A stretch of DNA of 16,490 nt, from contig DATLBA010000105.1 of assembly GCA_035527275.1 (NCBI GenBank), forward strand, positions 1-16,490, written 5' to 3'. This stretch comes from DATLBA01 sp035527275. Its GTDB lineage: Bacteria > Planctomycetota > Phycisphaerae > FEN-1346. Under the pieces are notes generated by a model. That model saw only the letters and a list, made by a program, of their open reading frames with translations. It was not told where the DNA came from and did no database searches. A program made the position numbers and the translations under genes. This document shows positions 1-6,848 of the stretch, one piece after another (the stretch's first letter is position 1; each line of letters opens with the position of its first letter).

Positions 1-1231
1 AGAGGATGAGCCCCGCCAGCGTCGTCCCCATCAGTCGCTTGACCCAGACCAGCCAGCCGCCGCTCCGCGGGAACCGGTTGATGAGTCCCGTGAACGTTCC
101 CAGGACGACATACGGGGCGCCCAGGCCGAGGCCGGTGACGAAGAACGAGACCGCGCCGAGGAGGACCGAACCGGTGGTGGCGATAAACGTGATGAGCGCC
201 AGGAGGAACGGCCCGACACACGGGGCGGCAATCGCGCCCATGACCATTCCCATGAAGGCAGCGCCGAGGGCGCCTCGCCGTCCGCCGAGTTTGCCTGCGA
301 CGCCCGACGGGAGGCGGATCTCGAACGCTCCATACGTGCCGGCCATCAGGACCGCCAGCGCGGCCACGACGGTCAGGACGCCGACCGGTTCGCGAAGGAC
401 GAGGCCCACGCTCCGACCCGCCAGTGCCGCCAGCACCCCCACGACGGTGAACGTCGCCGCCAGGCCGAGGACATATAGGAGGGCGAGCGGCAGCACCTTC
501 GCCGGCCGGCTCTCGCCCTGCTGGGCGAAGACGTTCATCGTGACCGGAATCAAGGGGAACACGCAGGGCGTGAGGTTCAACGCCAGGCCGAAGAGGAACA
601 GCAGCCCCAGGTAGAGCGGCAGGCTTTCTTCATAACGTGAGGCGAGGTCGGTTTCGCCTTCGAACTCGAGCGCCCCGGCGCCTGCAGCGGGCGGCGCTTG
701 CTCGGCCTCGGCGAAAACCTCCTGATTCGCCGGCGCGGACGCGGTTCCTTTTTCAACAATCGGCACAGGGGTTTCAATCCGGCGGGAGGCGGGGCGAAAG
801 CAGGTGTTCTCGTCGCAGCCTTGATACTTCAGGGTCAGCCGGACGACCGTTTCGCCCGGCGGTGCCCCATCGGCGACTTGGCCTTCGACGATGATGATTG
901 CGCGGCCGCTATAAACGGAAACGCTTCCGCCCGCCGCCCATTCGGCGGCCAACGGTTTGCCTTTCGGGTATCGGACTTCGGCCCACTCAATCGCAGGATG
1001 GTCCTGGGGTTTGACCTCGGTGGGCACCAAACGATCGGCCGACGGCGGGTTGGCGTTGATATGGTAGCCCGGCGCGATGTCCAGAATGACAGCCAGGCGG
1101 AACGCCTCGCCGCGCACGAGTGCCTCGCGGTCGGCCAGGACCCGGGCGCTCAGCCAATCCTCCGCCGCCTGAGCATGCACCGCCGCTGCGATAAGCAATC
1201 CAACGACACCGAGCGTCCTTAGCCTTTTCAT
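1..1231 (-). CDS. dsbD: Thiol:disulfide interchange protein DsbD (CcdA-like), partial
   Basis: Reading frame open from the ATG at 1231 to the window edge, 410 codons, with the C-terminus cut off. Residues 1-23 look like a signal peptide. Residues 24 to about 190 resemble the periplasmic DsbD alpha domain, with its redox pair in YQGCDENTCF (C139, C144). From about residue 205 there are hydrophobic membrane helices with the two CcdA cysteine motifs, LNLTPCVFPLIP (C223) and AAPCVGPF (C338). In the family this protein carries electrons from cytoplasmic thioredoxin across the inner membrane to periplasmic thiol proteins, for disulfide isomerisation or cytochrome c maturation. A C-terminal thioredoxin domain would lie outside the window, so a shorter version cannot be excluded. 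A purine-rich GGGAAGGGGG stretch precedes the ATG. It is divergent from the aldo/keto reductase. Confidence 0.9.
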   Translation of the reverse strand, partial: MKRLRTLGVVGLLIAAAVHAQAAEDWLSARVLADREALVRGEAFRLAVILDIAPGYHINANPPSADRLVPTEVKPQDHPAIEWAEVRYPKGKPLAAEWAAGGSVSVYSGRAIIIVEGQVADGAPPGETVVRLTLKYQGCDENTCFRPASRRIETPVPIVEKGTASAPANQEVFAEAEQAPPAAGAGALEFEGETDLASRYEESLPLYLGLLFLFGLALNLTPCVFPLIPVTMNVFAQQGESRPAKVLPLALLYVLGLAATFTVVGVLAALAGRSVGLVLREPVGVLTVVAALAVLMAGTYGAFEIRLPSGVAGKLGGRRGALGAAFMGMVMGAIAAPCVGPFLLALITFIATTGSVLLGAVSFFVTGLGLGAPYVVLGTFTGLINRFPRSGGWLVWVKRLMGTTLAGLIL

Positions 1232-1531
1232 CGCGGCCCCCTTCCCTGCAATCGGTTCACTGATTATCCGTTGGGATGGGCGGCGACGCAAGACAAGGAC
1301 GCCGCCTCGGGGCTCCGGGACCCCGCTGGAAAAAGTGGCCAACCCCCGGCCGCTTCGACGCTCAGGCAGCCTTCTTGGCGCCCTTTGCCACACGGTGGCA
1401 CAAAGAAGACCGATTCGTGCGCAAACCGTTTGACCTCGCCGGAACCGACGGATAGACTGACGAGGGTCGGGGTGGGGAGAGCGTCGCGAGCCTCTTTCGC
1501 GAGGGGGCGCCTCGAGAAAAAGGAGATGGTT
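1232..1531. promoter_or_regulatory. Divergent intergenic region with a dyad
   Basis: About 300 bp between the divergent dsbD and aldo/keto reductase starts. It should hold both promoters, but I see no convincing -35/-10 pair. A dyad TGCCACACGGTGGCA (1386-1400) extends imperfectly to CTTTGCCAC/GTGGCACAAAG and could be an operator or a repeat. AAAAAGGAG (1517-1525) is the ribosome binding site for the ATG at 1532. The reductase frame runs open back to 1271, but that stretch looks non-coding. Confidence 0.45.
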
Positions 1532-2680
1532 ATGAAAGCGAAAAGGAAACCGGACGCGGGGGATGCGTCCCTGGGACGCCGCGACTTTCTGCGGCAGGCG
1601 GCTGCGCTCGGCGCGGGTCTGGCCGCCGCCGGATGGGCCGCAAAGGCAAGGGCCGGCAAGGCCGAAGGCCAGCCGGCCCCTGAAACCGAAACCCGCAACG
1701 AGCAGCCCGACATCCTGTACCGGCGGCTGGGGCGGACGAACTTCATGGTCAGCGCCCTGACGTTCGGCGCCATTCAACTTTCGCCCGACAGCCTGAACGT
1801 GTTCGACGCCGCCATCGACAGCGGCGTCAATCTCGTTCACACAAACGCCGGCTACACCGGTGGAAAATCCATCCGGGCCATTGGCCAATGGCTGAAGACG
1901 CCCGGCAACCGGGAGCGAATTTTTCTCGCCCTGAAGGCCGGGCCCGGCAATATCGACGGGGAACTCAAGATCCTGGGCACCGACTACATCGACCTGTTGA
2001 TGGTTCCGATCGACAGCCCTGAATCGGTCCTGAACGAGGACCGGCCGCGACAGTTTGAGGCCCTCAGGAAGGCGGGCAAGGCGCGGCACATGGGTCTGAC
2101 GTTCCATTCGAACCTCAAGGCCGTCTGGAAAAACGGTGTCCAAGCCGGCTGGTTCGACCTTTTTCAGCCGACCTACAACACGTCGTCGCGCCCCCAGTTG
2201 AAACCGCTCCTTGGGGATTCGAAGAAAAAGGACATCGGCGTCCTGACGATGAAGAGCCTGGGCGGAATGCCGAAGGGCGAGGACGCCGTCGCCGTCTGGA
2301 AAACGTTCCTCGACGACGGCGTGGACGCCATCCTCCGCACCATAACCAGCATGGAGCAGTTGAAGGATTATCTGCGAGTGGCGCTGAAGAGCGACACGAC
2401 GTCGGCCCGGTTGCACCCCAGCGCCTGCGCCGGCCAGTGCACCCTCTGCGGCGCGTGCGACGCCTGCCCGCAGGGCGTCGCCATCCAGGACACGCTTCGG
2501 ACCTATCAATACTATGCCCGGCAGTTGGGCTGGATGGATGAAGCGCGGACTCAGTATGCCGAGATCCCGCTGGGGGCGCAGGCGACGGCGTGCGCCGACT
2601 GCGGACGGTGCGAGGCGGTCTGCCCCCAGAACCTGGCCGTCCGGGCGCTCGTGCGGGAGGCCCACGCGGCCCTGGCCTGA
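1532..2680 (+). CDS. Tat-exported aldo/keto reductase with C-terminal ferredoxin-type Fe-S domain
   Basis: A 382-residue protein. I chose the ATG at 1532 because AAAAAGGAG ends six bases before it and the protein then opens with a twin-arginine signal (GRRDFLRQAAALG, residues 15-27). Residues 62 to about 285 form the aldo/keto reductase barrel: Tyr108, Lys135 (LALKAG) and His192 (GLTFH) sit where the catalytic residues lie. The usual Asp of the DTA-x-x-Y motif is His103 (VHTNAGY). The C-terminus has two cysteine groups, C299/C303/C306/C309/C312 followed by Pro, and C354/C357/C360/C364 followed by Pro, which suits 4Fe-4S binding. Similar ferredoxin-fused members are common in Planctomycetota and other bacteria, with substrates mostly unknown. 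Tat export implies cofactor loading in the cytoplasm and action outside it. The missing Asp raises doubt about classical NADPH-dependent carbonyl reduction. Confidence 0.88.
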   Translation: MKAKRKPDAGDASLGRRDFLRQAAALGAGLAAAGWAAKARAGKAEGQPAPETETRNEQPDILYRRLGRTNFMVSALTFGAIQLSPDSLNVFDAAIDSGVNLVHTNAGYTGGKSIRAIGQWLKTPGNRERIFLALKAGPGNIDGELKILGTDYIDLLMVPIDSPESVLNEDRPRQFEALRKAGKARHMGLTFHSNLKAVWKNGVQAGWFDLFQPTYNTSSRPQLKPLLGDSKKKDIGVLTMKSLGGMPKGEDAVAVWKTFLDDGVDAILRTITSMEQLKDYLRVALKSDTTSARLHPSACAGQCTLCGACDACPQGVAIQDTLRTYQYYARQLGWMDEARTQYAEIPLGAQATACADCGRCEAVCPQNLAVRALVREAHAALA

Positions 2681-2783
2681 GCCACTCGAGACTCATCGGG
2701 CGCGGTGGGACGTCGCGGTCCAACCGCACTTTAGCACACGTAAGCGCGGCCGCCGGAGCCGCAGGCGACCGAGGTAGGCAACG

Positions 2784-3722
2784 ATGCGAACCCTCTTGTC
2801 CGTGGCCACACTGGCCGCTTTGGTGCTCGGCGGTTGTGGCGAGTCGGAAGCGCCCACGCCAGCCGGCGACGCCGAGCGCCAGGCGATGGTTCAAATCCTC
2901 CGCGCCGTTGAGGACGCCGGCCACGTGCCCCTCGGCGAAACCGCCTGGTTCACCTCGGACAATCTCTTCGAATATATCGACGGCATGGCCCCGTATTTCA
3001 CCGACTCGGGGTTCGAGCGGCTGGCTCACTCCGAGTGGCGCGCGGCCGACGCCGAGGGTGACGCCTACGTCGAACTCGACCTTTACGATATGGGCTCCGC
3101 CGAGGGGGCGCTCGACATCCTCTGCGACTCGCGCTACGGCGATACGGCGTATCTCGACCTCGGCGATGAGGCTCATGACACCGGCATCGGGATCGAGATG
3201 CGCGCGGGCCGATACTACGCGAAAATCGTCCCCCGCCGCGACGTCCAAAGGCAGAAGGCTTTCGTCCGGTCGCTGGCGGAGACGGTGGCGCGGGCCGTCC
3301 CCCCGGCGGGACGTTCCGCGGCGCGCCGGGACTCGGACGCGGAACTGGCCACCCCCCTGCCCTCCGAAGGCATTCTGCCGCACACGGTCGCCTACACGAC
3401 GAAAGGTTTCCTCGGCAAAGCGTTTCTGAACGGCGTCCGCGAGGCGACCTACGAGACCGGCGGTAAGCGGGTGCGTCTGTTCGTCATGGACGCGGGCGGC
3501 GCCGAGCAGGCCGGGTCCGTTTTCACGAAGTGGAAGGCGTCGGTGGAAGCGCAACCGATGGGTGGTGAAGAGTTGCCGCACGTCTTTGCCTGCGAACAGG
3601 AATACGTCGGCCACATCTTTGTGGCGCACGAGGGCCGCTACCTCGCCGGGGCCATCGGCGACACCGCGGCCGCGCGGCCTCTGCTGATGCGACTTCTCCC
3701 CCGTCTCGCCGAAGCGAATTAG
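2784..3722 (+). CDS. DUF6599-like lipoprotein
   Basis: A 312-residue protein. The N-terminus is a lipoprotein signal with lipobox LGGC (lipidated Cys18), so it is probably anchored in a membrane facing the periplasm. The phrase DNLFEYIDGMAPYF (about residues 59-72) matches the signature I associate with DUF6599 proteins (N-x-Y-E-Y-I-N-G-A), and the rest alternates beta-rich segments. No catalytic motif is recognised. GAGGTAGGCAACG precedes the ATG. It starts 103 bp after the aldo/keto reductase on the same strand, so the two may be co-transcribed, but the gap is long enough for a separate promoter. It converges on galE with a 46-bp gap and no clear terminator. Lipoprotein status is well supported; the family name comes from memory of the motif. 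Confidence 0.8.
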   Translation: MRTLLSVATLAALVLGGCGESEAPTPAGDAERQAMVQILRAVEDAGHVPLGETAWFTSDNLFEYIDGMAPYFTDSGFERLAHSEWRAADAEGDAYVELDLYDMGSAEGALDILCDSRYGDTAYLDLGDEAHDTGIGIEMRAGRYYAKIVPRRDVQRQKAFVRSLAETVARAVPPAGRSAARRDSDAELATPLPSEGILPHTVAYTTKGFLGKAFLNGVREATYETGGKRVRLFVMDAGGAEQAGSVFTKWKASVEAQPMGGEELPHVFACEQEYVGHIFVAHEGRYLAGAIGDTAAARPLLMRLLPRLAEAN

Positions 3723-3768
3723 CCGCCGTGTCGCCACGCGCGGGGCGCTGCGGGGTGGGCCGTGGCCG

Positions 3769-4761
3769 CTACGATTCCTTTGAATCGCCGTAACCGTCGG
3801 GACGGGTCTTATGCCAGCGCCAGGCGGTTTCGATGATGGTCTCGAGGTCGGGAAACTCAGGGTTCCAGCCGAGTTCGCGGCTGATTTTTTCGCTCGATGC
3901 GACCAGTTCCGGCGGGTCGCCCGGGCGGCGGGGCGATTCTTTGACCCGGATCTCGCGGCCCGTCACCTTCCGCGCCACCTTGATGACCTCGCGCACCGTG
4001 TAGCCGCTCCCGTTGCCAAGGTTGTAGGCGCGACCCTTGCCCGGCTCAATCGCTTCCATCGCTAGGATGTGTGCCTGGGCGAGGTCATAAACGTGGATGT
4101 AATCGCGGACGCACGTGCCGTCGCGCGTCGGATAATCCGTGCCGAAGATCTGAACGGCGTCGCGCCGGCCGAGCGCCGCCTGAAGCACAACGGGGATGAG
4201 GTGCGTCTCGGGGTCGTGGTCCTCGCCTATCCGGGCGTCGGGTGCCGCGCCGGCGGCGTTGAAATACCGCAGGCTCACGTAGCCCAGGCCGTAGGCGCCC
4301 GCGTAGTAGCGCAGCGCGTGCTCGAAATCCAACTTCGTCTGGCCGTAGGCGTTAATCGGCTGCGTCGGGTGGTCCTCCGGGATGGGAATGGTCTGCGGCA
4401 CGCCGTAGGTGGCCGCCGTCGAGGAGAAGACGATACGCCGGACCTCGGCCCTTCGCATCGCCGAAAGAAGCCTCAGACCCGCGACGACGTTGTTCAGGTA
4501 ATACTTTTCGGGGTTCTCCATGCTCTCGCCGACGCAGCAGTGGGCGGCAAAGTGCATGACGCAGTCGAACCCGCCCCCCAGCGCTTCCACCAGATGCGAC
4601 TCGTCCACCAGGTCGCCGCGCACCAGCACCTCTTCCGGCACGGCGGCGGCGTGGCCTTCGGACAGGTTGTCGAACACGCGGACGCGATGGCCTGCTTCCA
4701 GGAGCAGTCGGACGACGTGGCTGCCGATGTAGCCGGCCCCTCCTGTGACGAAAACGTTCAT
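3769..4761 (-). CDS. galE: UDP-glucose 4-epimerase
   Basis: A 330-residue protein of the extended short-chain dehydrogenase family. It interconverts UDP-glucose and UDP-galactose with bound NAD, for galactose use and surface polysaccharide precursors in the cytoplasm. The NAD-binding motif TGGAGYIGSH is at residues 6-15, the acidic residue for the adenosine ribose is D31, the catalytic Ser/Thr is in VFSSTAATYG (about 111-120), and the YxxxK pair is Y139/K143 in NAYGQTKL. RYFNAAGA and VRDYIHVYDLAQAH are also typical. Length is normal for bacterial GalE. The frame extends upstream to 5040, but the start at 4761 is right because the protein then begins MNVFVTGGAG, as the family does, with GGGAGGAG upstream. 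A related hexosamine epimerase activity cannot be excluded. Confidence 0.95.
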   Translation of the reverse strand: MNVFVTGGAGYIGSHVVRLLLEAGHRVRVFDNLSEGHAAAVPEEVLVRGDLVDESHLVEALGGGFDCVMHFAAHCCVGESMENPEKYYLNNVVAGLRLLSAMRRAEVRRIVFSSTAATYGVPQTIPIPEDHPTQPINAYGQTKLDFEHALRYYAGAYGLGYVSLRYFNAAGAAPDARIGEDHDPETHLIPVVLQAALGRRDAVQIFGTDYPTRDGTCVRDYIHVYDLAQAHILAMEAIEPGKGRAYNLGNGSGYTVREVIKVARKVTGREIRVKESPRRPGDPPELVASSEKISRELGWNPEFPDLETIIETAWRWHKTRPDGYGDSKES

Positions 4762-5397
4762 ACGAACCGCTCCTCCCTCGGATGACGGCCGGGGGCGGCG
4801 CCGCTCCCCATGAGCTTGGTTCCAGGAAGGCCGATAGTATAAAGGCGAGCGCGAGATGTGCCAGGCAAAACGCCCAACGGCGGCGCCGCGTTTAGAGGCA
4901 ATCCCGAAAGGATGCGGCCCTGGGCTGTAAAAAAGTGGCTGTGCCGCGAAGCGGCTTTGGAGTGCGGCGAACCTGCCTGCGGGCGATAGTCCGCGCCGTC
5001 GCCATAGCGGCTTTGGCGCGTCGGCGACTATGGCGGGCAAAGGCCCATAAAATGGGCCTCAGCAAGCCTGCCATCATCCGTGGTCACACCTGACGCAACA
5101 GTGGAACCAAAATGTATTGGCAAAGGCTGAATTCGTCGGCTATACTTCCGTCCGCCCCATAAGGCTTAGAGGTTGTTTCATAACCCCTCTCCCTGGATGG
5201 GAGAGGGAAGGGGTGAGGGTGAAAAAGGCCTTGGCCGAATTGGCGCCGTCGGGGGACACGTCCATTGCGGCAAGCACATGACACGCCGAGAGCGGCCGAT
5301 CGCAGGGCGACCGAATCTCCGCCGGAGATTGATCAACGGTGTGTTATACGGGCAGGAAGCCAAGTTTGCGCATCTTGTGCGGGTCCATCTAATCATT
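4762..5397. other. Gene-free spacer with repeat-like hairpins
   Basis: About 640 bp with no credible gene. It holds TGCCGCGAAGCGGCTTTGG (4942-4960), repeated at 11313-11331; an inverted repeat CGCCATAG/CTATGGCG (5000-5007 and 5028-5035); and a strong hairpin CCCTCTCCC/GGGAGAGGG (5185-5207) next to TTTCATAACC (about 5176-5185). Such GC-rich palindromes look like dispersed intergenic repeats. The short frames in this stretch lack ribosome sites and protein-like composition. Confidence 0.6.
5185..5207. repeat. Perfect hairpin of a dispersed-repeat type
   Basis: CCCTCTCCC, a five-base loop TGGAT, then GGGAGAGGG: a perfect 9-bp stem followed by GGGGTGAGGGTGAAAAA. The same kind of palindrome is familiar to me as a multicopy intergenic repeat in various bacterial genomes; only one copy is in this window. 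The run of A after it is not a terminator for plus-strand genes. Confidence 0.6.
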
Positions 5398-5398
5398 G

Positions 5399-5969
5399 TT
5401 GGCTGCCGAGACAAAGAGAGAGAAAAATGGAGCAACAACCTCAAAGCCCATGTCAAACTCCCGAAGCAACTGGAACCCATGGCCAGAAAAGGGAGTTCGC
5501 ACGAGAAGAGTATGACAGGTGCATCGACTACAATAAGCACTGTACGATAATCCAATTTGGCCAGATATCCGTTTTCCTGGCTGCCATGACTGCCTGCATT
5601 GTGTTTTTCTATGGCGAGCATCCGCCAAGCGAACCACTCCTGACATTCGGGAAACTCGGAGTCGCGTTTGTGGCATTCTGTCTGTGGATTGCAGCGGAGA
5701 GCCACGCGTACATGTCGGGGCGTTTCTTCAAACGCGCCGCGCAACTTGAACACTCCCTCGGGTATCAGGGCTTGTCCCAAATGCCAGGAATGCCCCACTA
5801 CAAGTACGGGCCGGCGAAGTGGGCTCTCCGGGCAATATACTGTGCATTCAGCTTGTTTTGGGTTGTGGTGTTCGCTGTGGGTGTGGTGAAATAACCGGAC
5901 ATGAACAGACAGCCAACCAGCGCCTGCACTTTATTGGCGCGTAGCCGCGCCAAGAAGTGAGGCGCGCCG
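5399..5969 (+). mobile_element. Putative integron gene cassette
   Basis: The segment runs from inside GTTGGCT (5398-5404) to inside the attC-like R' box GTTAGAA (5969-5975). Its own R'' box, AGCCAAC (5911-5917), is the exact reverse complement of the GTTGGCT at the segment start, as expected because a circular cassette carries both halves of the core site. It contains one plus-strand gene beginning 29 bp after the left boundary and ending 17 bp before the attC, the usual compact cassette layout. No integrase gene is in the window, so this would be part of a longer array or an orphan cluster. Confidence 0.55.
5427..5894 (+). CDS. Orphan cassette-type membrane protein
   Basis: A 155-residue protein with no family I recognise. 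About 40 polar residues are followed by hydrophobic segments at about 41-62, 72-92 and 132-154, so two or three membrane helices are likely, with a charged central stretch (HAYMSGRFFKRAAQLEHS, residues 93-110). The ATG at 5427 is chosen because it follows a purine-rich stretch (AGAGAGAGAAAA) and lies just inside the putative cassette boundary; the frame is open further upstream to 5265, but that part is arginine-rich and not protein-like. An attC-like hairpin follows the stop by 16 bp. Small orphan membrane proteins are common cassette cargo. Function unknown. Confidence 0.75.
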   Translation: MEQQPQSPCQTPEATGTHGQKREFAREEYDRCIDYNKHCTIIQFGQISVFLAAMTACIVFFYGEHPPSEPLLTFGKLGVAFVAFCLWIAAESHAYMSGRFFKRAAQLEHSLGYQGLSQMPGMPHYKYGPAKWALRAIYCAFSLFWVVVFAVGVVK

Positions 5970-5975
5970 TTAGAA
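5911..5975 (+). repeat. attC-like recombination site
   Basis: A folded site with the parts of an attC. R'' is AGCCAAC (5911-5917). L'' is GCGCCTGCACTT (5920-5931), which pairs with L' AAGTGAGGCGC (5955-5965) except for one unpaired base at 5926. The inner perfect stem is TTGGCGCG/CGCGCCAA (5934-5941 and 5946-5953) with a four-base loop TAGC. R' is GTTAGAA (5969-5975), whose GTT pairs with the AAC of R''. The single unpaired base lies in the left arm, the polarity expected for plus-strand cassettes. The last base of R' deviates from the GTTRRRY consensus. Confidence 0.6.
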
Positions 5976-5977
5976 CT

Positions 5978-6044
5978 GGTTTCATAACTGGCCAAAATCG
6001 GCCCTGGCGGGGTCAAAAACGCCACTTTTTGAGGTTATGAAACC
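5978..6044. repeat. Inverted repeat GGTTTCATAAC / GTTATGAAACC
   Basis: An 11-bp perfect inverted repeat (5978-5988 and 6034-6044) enclosing 45 bp that can fold further (for example TGGCG/CGCCA). It is bounded on the left by GTTAGAA (5969-5975) and on the right by GTTAGGC (6048-6054), a perfect GTTRRRY core. It may be a gene-less cassette or large-loop attC, or a dispersed repeat, since TTTCATAACC recurs near 5176. Confidence 0.5.
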
Positions 6045-6110
6045 GGCGTTAGGCGTATTCCTTGTCGATTCTCACCTGGCCGCAGTCGTGCCGGCATTGG
6101 ACTTAGGCCG
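6045..6110. repeat. 66-bp direct repeat, copy A
   Basis: Matches 6698-6763 at 56 of 66 positions with no gaps. Both copies begin GGCGTTAG, like a cassette core site, and end TTGGACTTAGGCCG. On the minus strand, copy A reads VQCRHDCGQVRIDKEYA between two in-frame TAA stops (17 codons), with the final stop lying in the core-like motif. It is probably the 3' remnant of a minus-strand gene. Confidence 0.75.
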
Positions 6111-6182
6111 AACGCTGGTCAAAAGTACTCTTCATGCCAAAACCGGCAAGACCGTAGTTGGTAGAAGCGAAAGGAGACGGAG

Positions 6183-6623
6183 ATGGTCGAGGCAACCGAG
6201 TGGGTTCGACAGATGGCGGTGGCACACTGGCTTCAGTGGCTCCTTACCGCAGCCGGGTACATTGTGGCCTGCCTCATTGGCCACTTCGCTGCCAGCAGGG
6301 CGGTCAACGCACTGTGGAGGATCGCAATCAAGTATCTGAAGGATCGGGGCACCAGTGACCTCAAAGAGCCGATACGGCCCCCACCGGCTGTCTCCTTCTG
6401 GCACGGCTTCGCCGAGCGAGCCATCTATACAACAGCGGCAATAGCAAGACCAGAAGGCATTGCAGTTTGGCTGGCATTCAAGGCCATCATGCGGTTTAAG
6501 GCCAAGGAAGAAGACCCCAGGCACATTGCCGGCTCGGGCATCTACATGATCGGGACCGCGATCAACCTCGGCTTCGGGCTTCTGGGCGCCTTCATCGCCA
6601 GGGGTGGAAAACTCACTTTGTAG
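6183..6623 (+). CDS. Orphan small membrane protein between direct repeats
   Basis: A 146-residue protein not matching any family I know. The ATG at 6183 follows AAAGGAGACGGAG, a good ribosome site. Hydrophobic segments at about 17-37, 79-103 and 115-138 suggest two or three membrane helices; between the first two lies a basic, proline-containing stretch (YLKDRGTSDLKEPIRPPP, residues 51-68). It sits between the two 66-bp repeats, and GTTAGGC at 6048-6054 could be the left boundary of a second cassette. I could not find a convincing attC after its stop: no AAC-type R'' box lies between 6624 and 6848. Function unknown. Confidence 0.72.
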   Translation: MVEATEWVRQMAVAHWLQWLLTAAGYIVACLIGHFAASRAVNALWRIAIKYLKDRGTSDLKEPIRPPPAVSFWHGFAERAIYTTAAIARPEGIAVWLAFKAIMRFKAKEEDPRHIAGSGIYMIGTAINLGFGLLGAFIARGGKLTL

Positions 6624-6848
6624 GAATTCCAGCTGCAGATAGATTGAAAATCAAAGAGCCAGACGCGCGATGCATGGCCGCACCATTGGTGGCCCTCGGC
6701 GTTAGAGATACTCCTTGTCTATCCGCACCTGGCTGCAGTCGCACCGGCATTGGACTTAGGCCGGCCCCGCCCCCGTATTCGCGGGCGTCTTATACGGCAC
6801 TCCAAGCCTGATTTGGGGTGCTAGGCGGCTCGGCCTAGACATTGTTAG
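6624..6848. other. Spacer with repeat copy B and hairpins
   Basis: Contains GTTAGAG at 6701-6707, direct repeat copy B, and an imperfect hairpin GCACTCCAA/TTGGGGTGC with a G-T pair (about 6797-6821). The flanking TTAGGCCG and CGGCCTAG are near-complementary. It ends in GTTAGAT (6844-6850), a good GTTRRRY core that overlaps the next gene's start codon. A degraded attC is possible, but I could not build a clean fold. Confidence 0.4.
6698..6763. repeat. 66-bp direct repeat, copy B
   Basis: Second copy of the 6045-6110 repeat. On the minus strand it reads VQCRCDCSQVRIDKEYL between TAA stops. Compared with copy A, four of the seven changed codons are synonymous (AGA/CGG, ATC/ATA, GAA/GAG, TAC/TAT), which hints that this frame was once translated. 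Confidence 0.75.

Noticed and set aside
6..614. Long plus-strand frame of 202 codons
   Set aside because: Arg/Pro/Thr-rich antisense reading of dsbD, which has clear family motifs on the minus strand.
1271..1531. N-terminal extension of the aldo/keto reductase
   Set aside because: It would bury the Tat signal behind 87 residues of non-protein-like sequence, and the strong ribosome site is at 1517-1525.
2115..3737. 540-codon minus-strand frame
   Set aside because: Antisense to both the aldo/keto reductase and the lipoprotein gene; low-complexity composition and no motifs.
4762..5397. CRISPR array or tandem repeat array in the repeat-rich spacer
   Set aside because: The repeats are single hairpins of different sequence without regular spacing.
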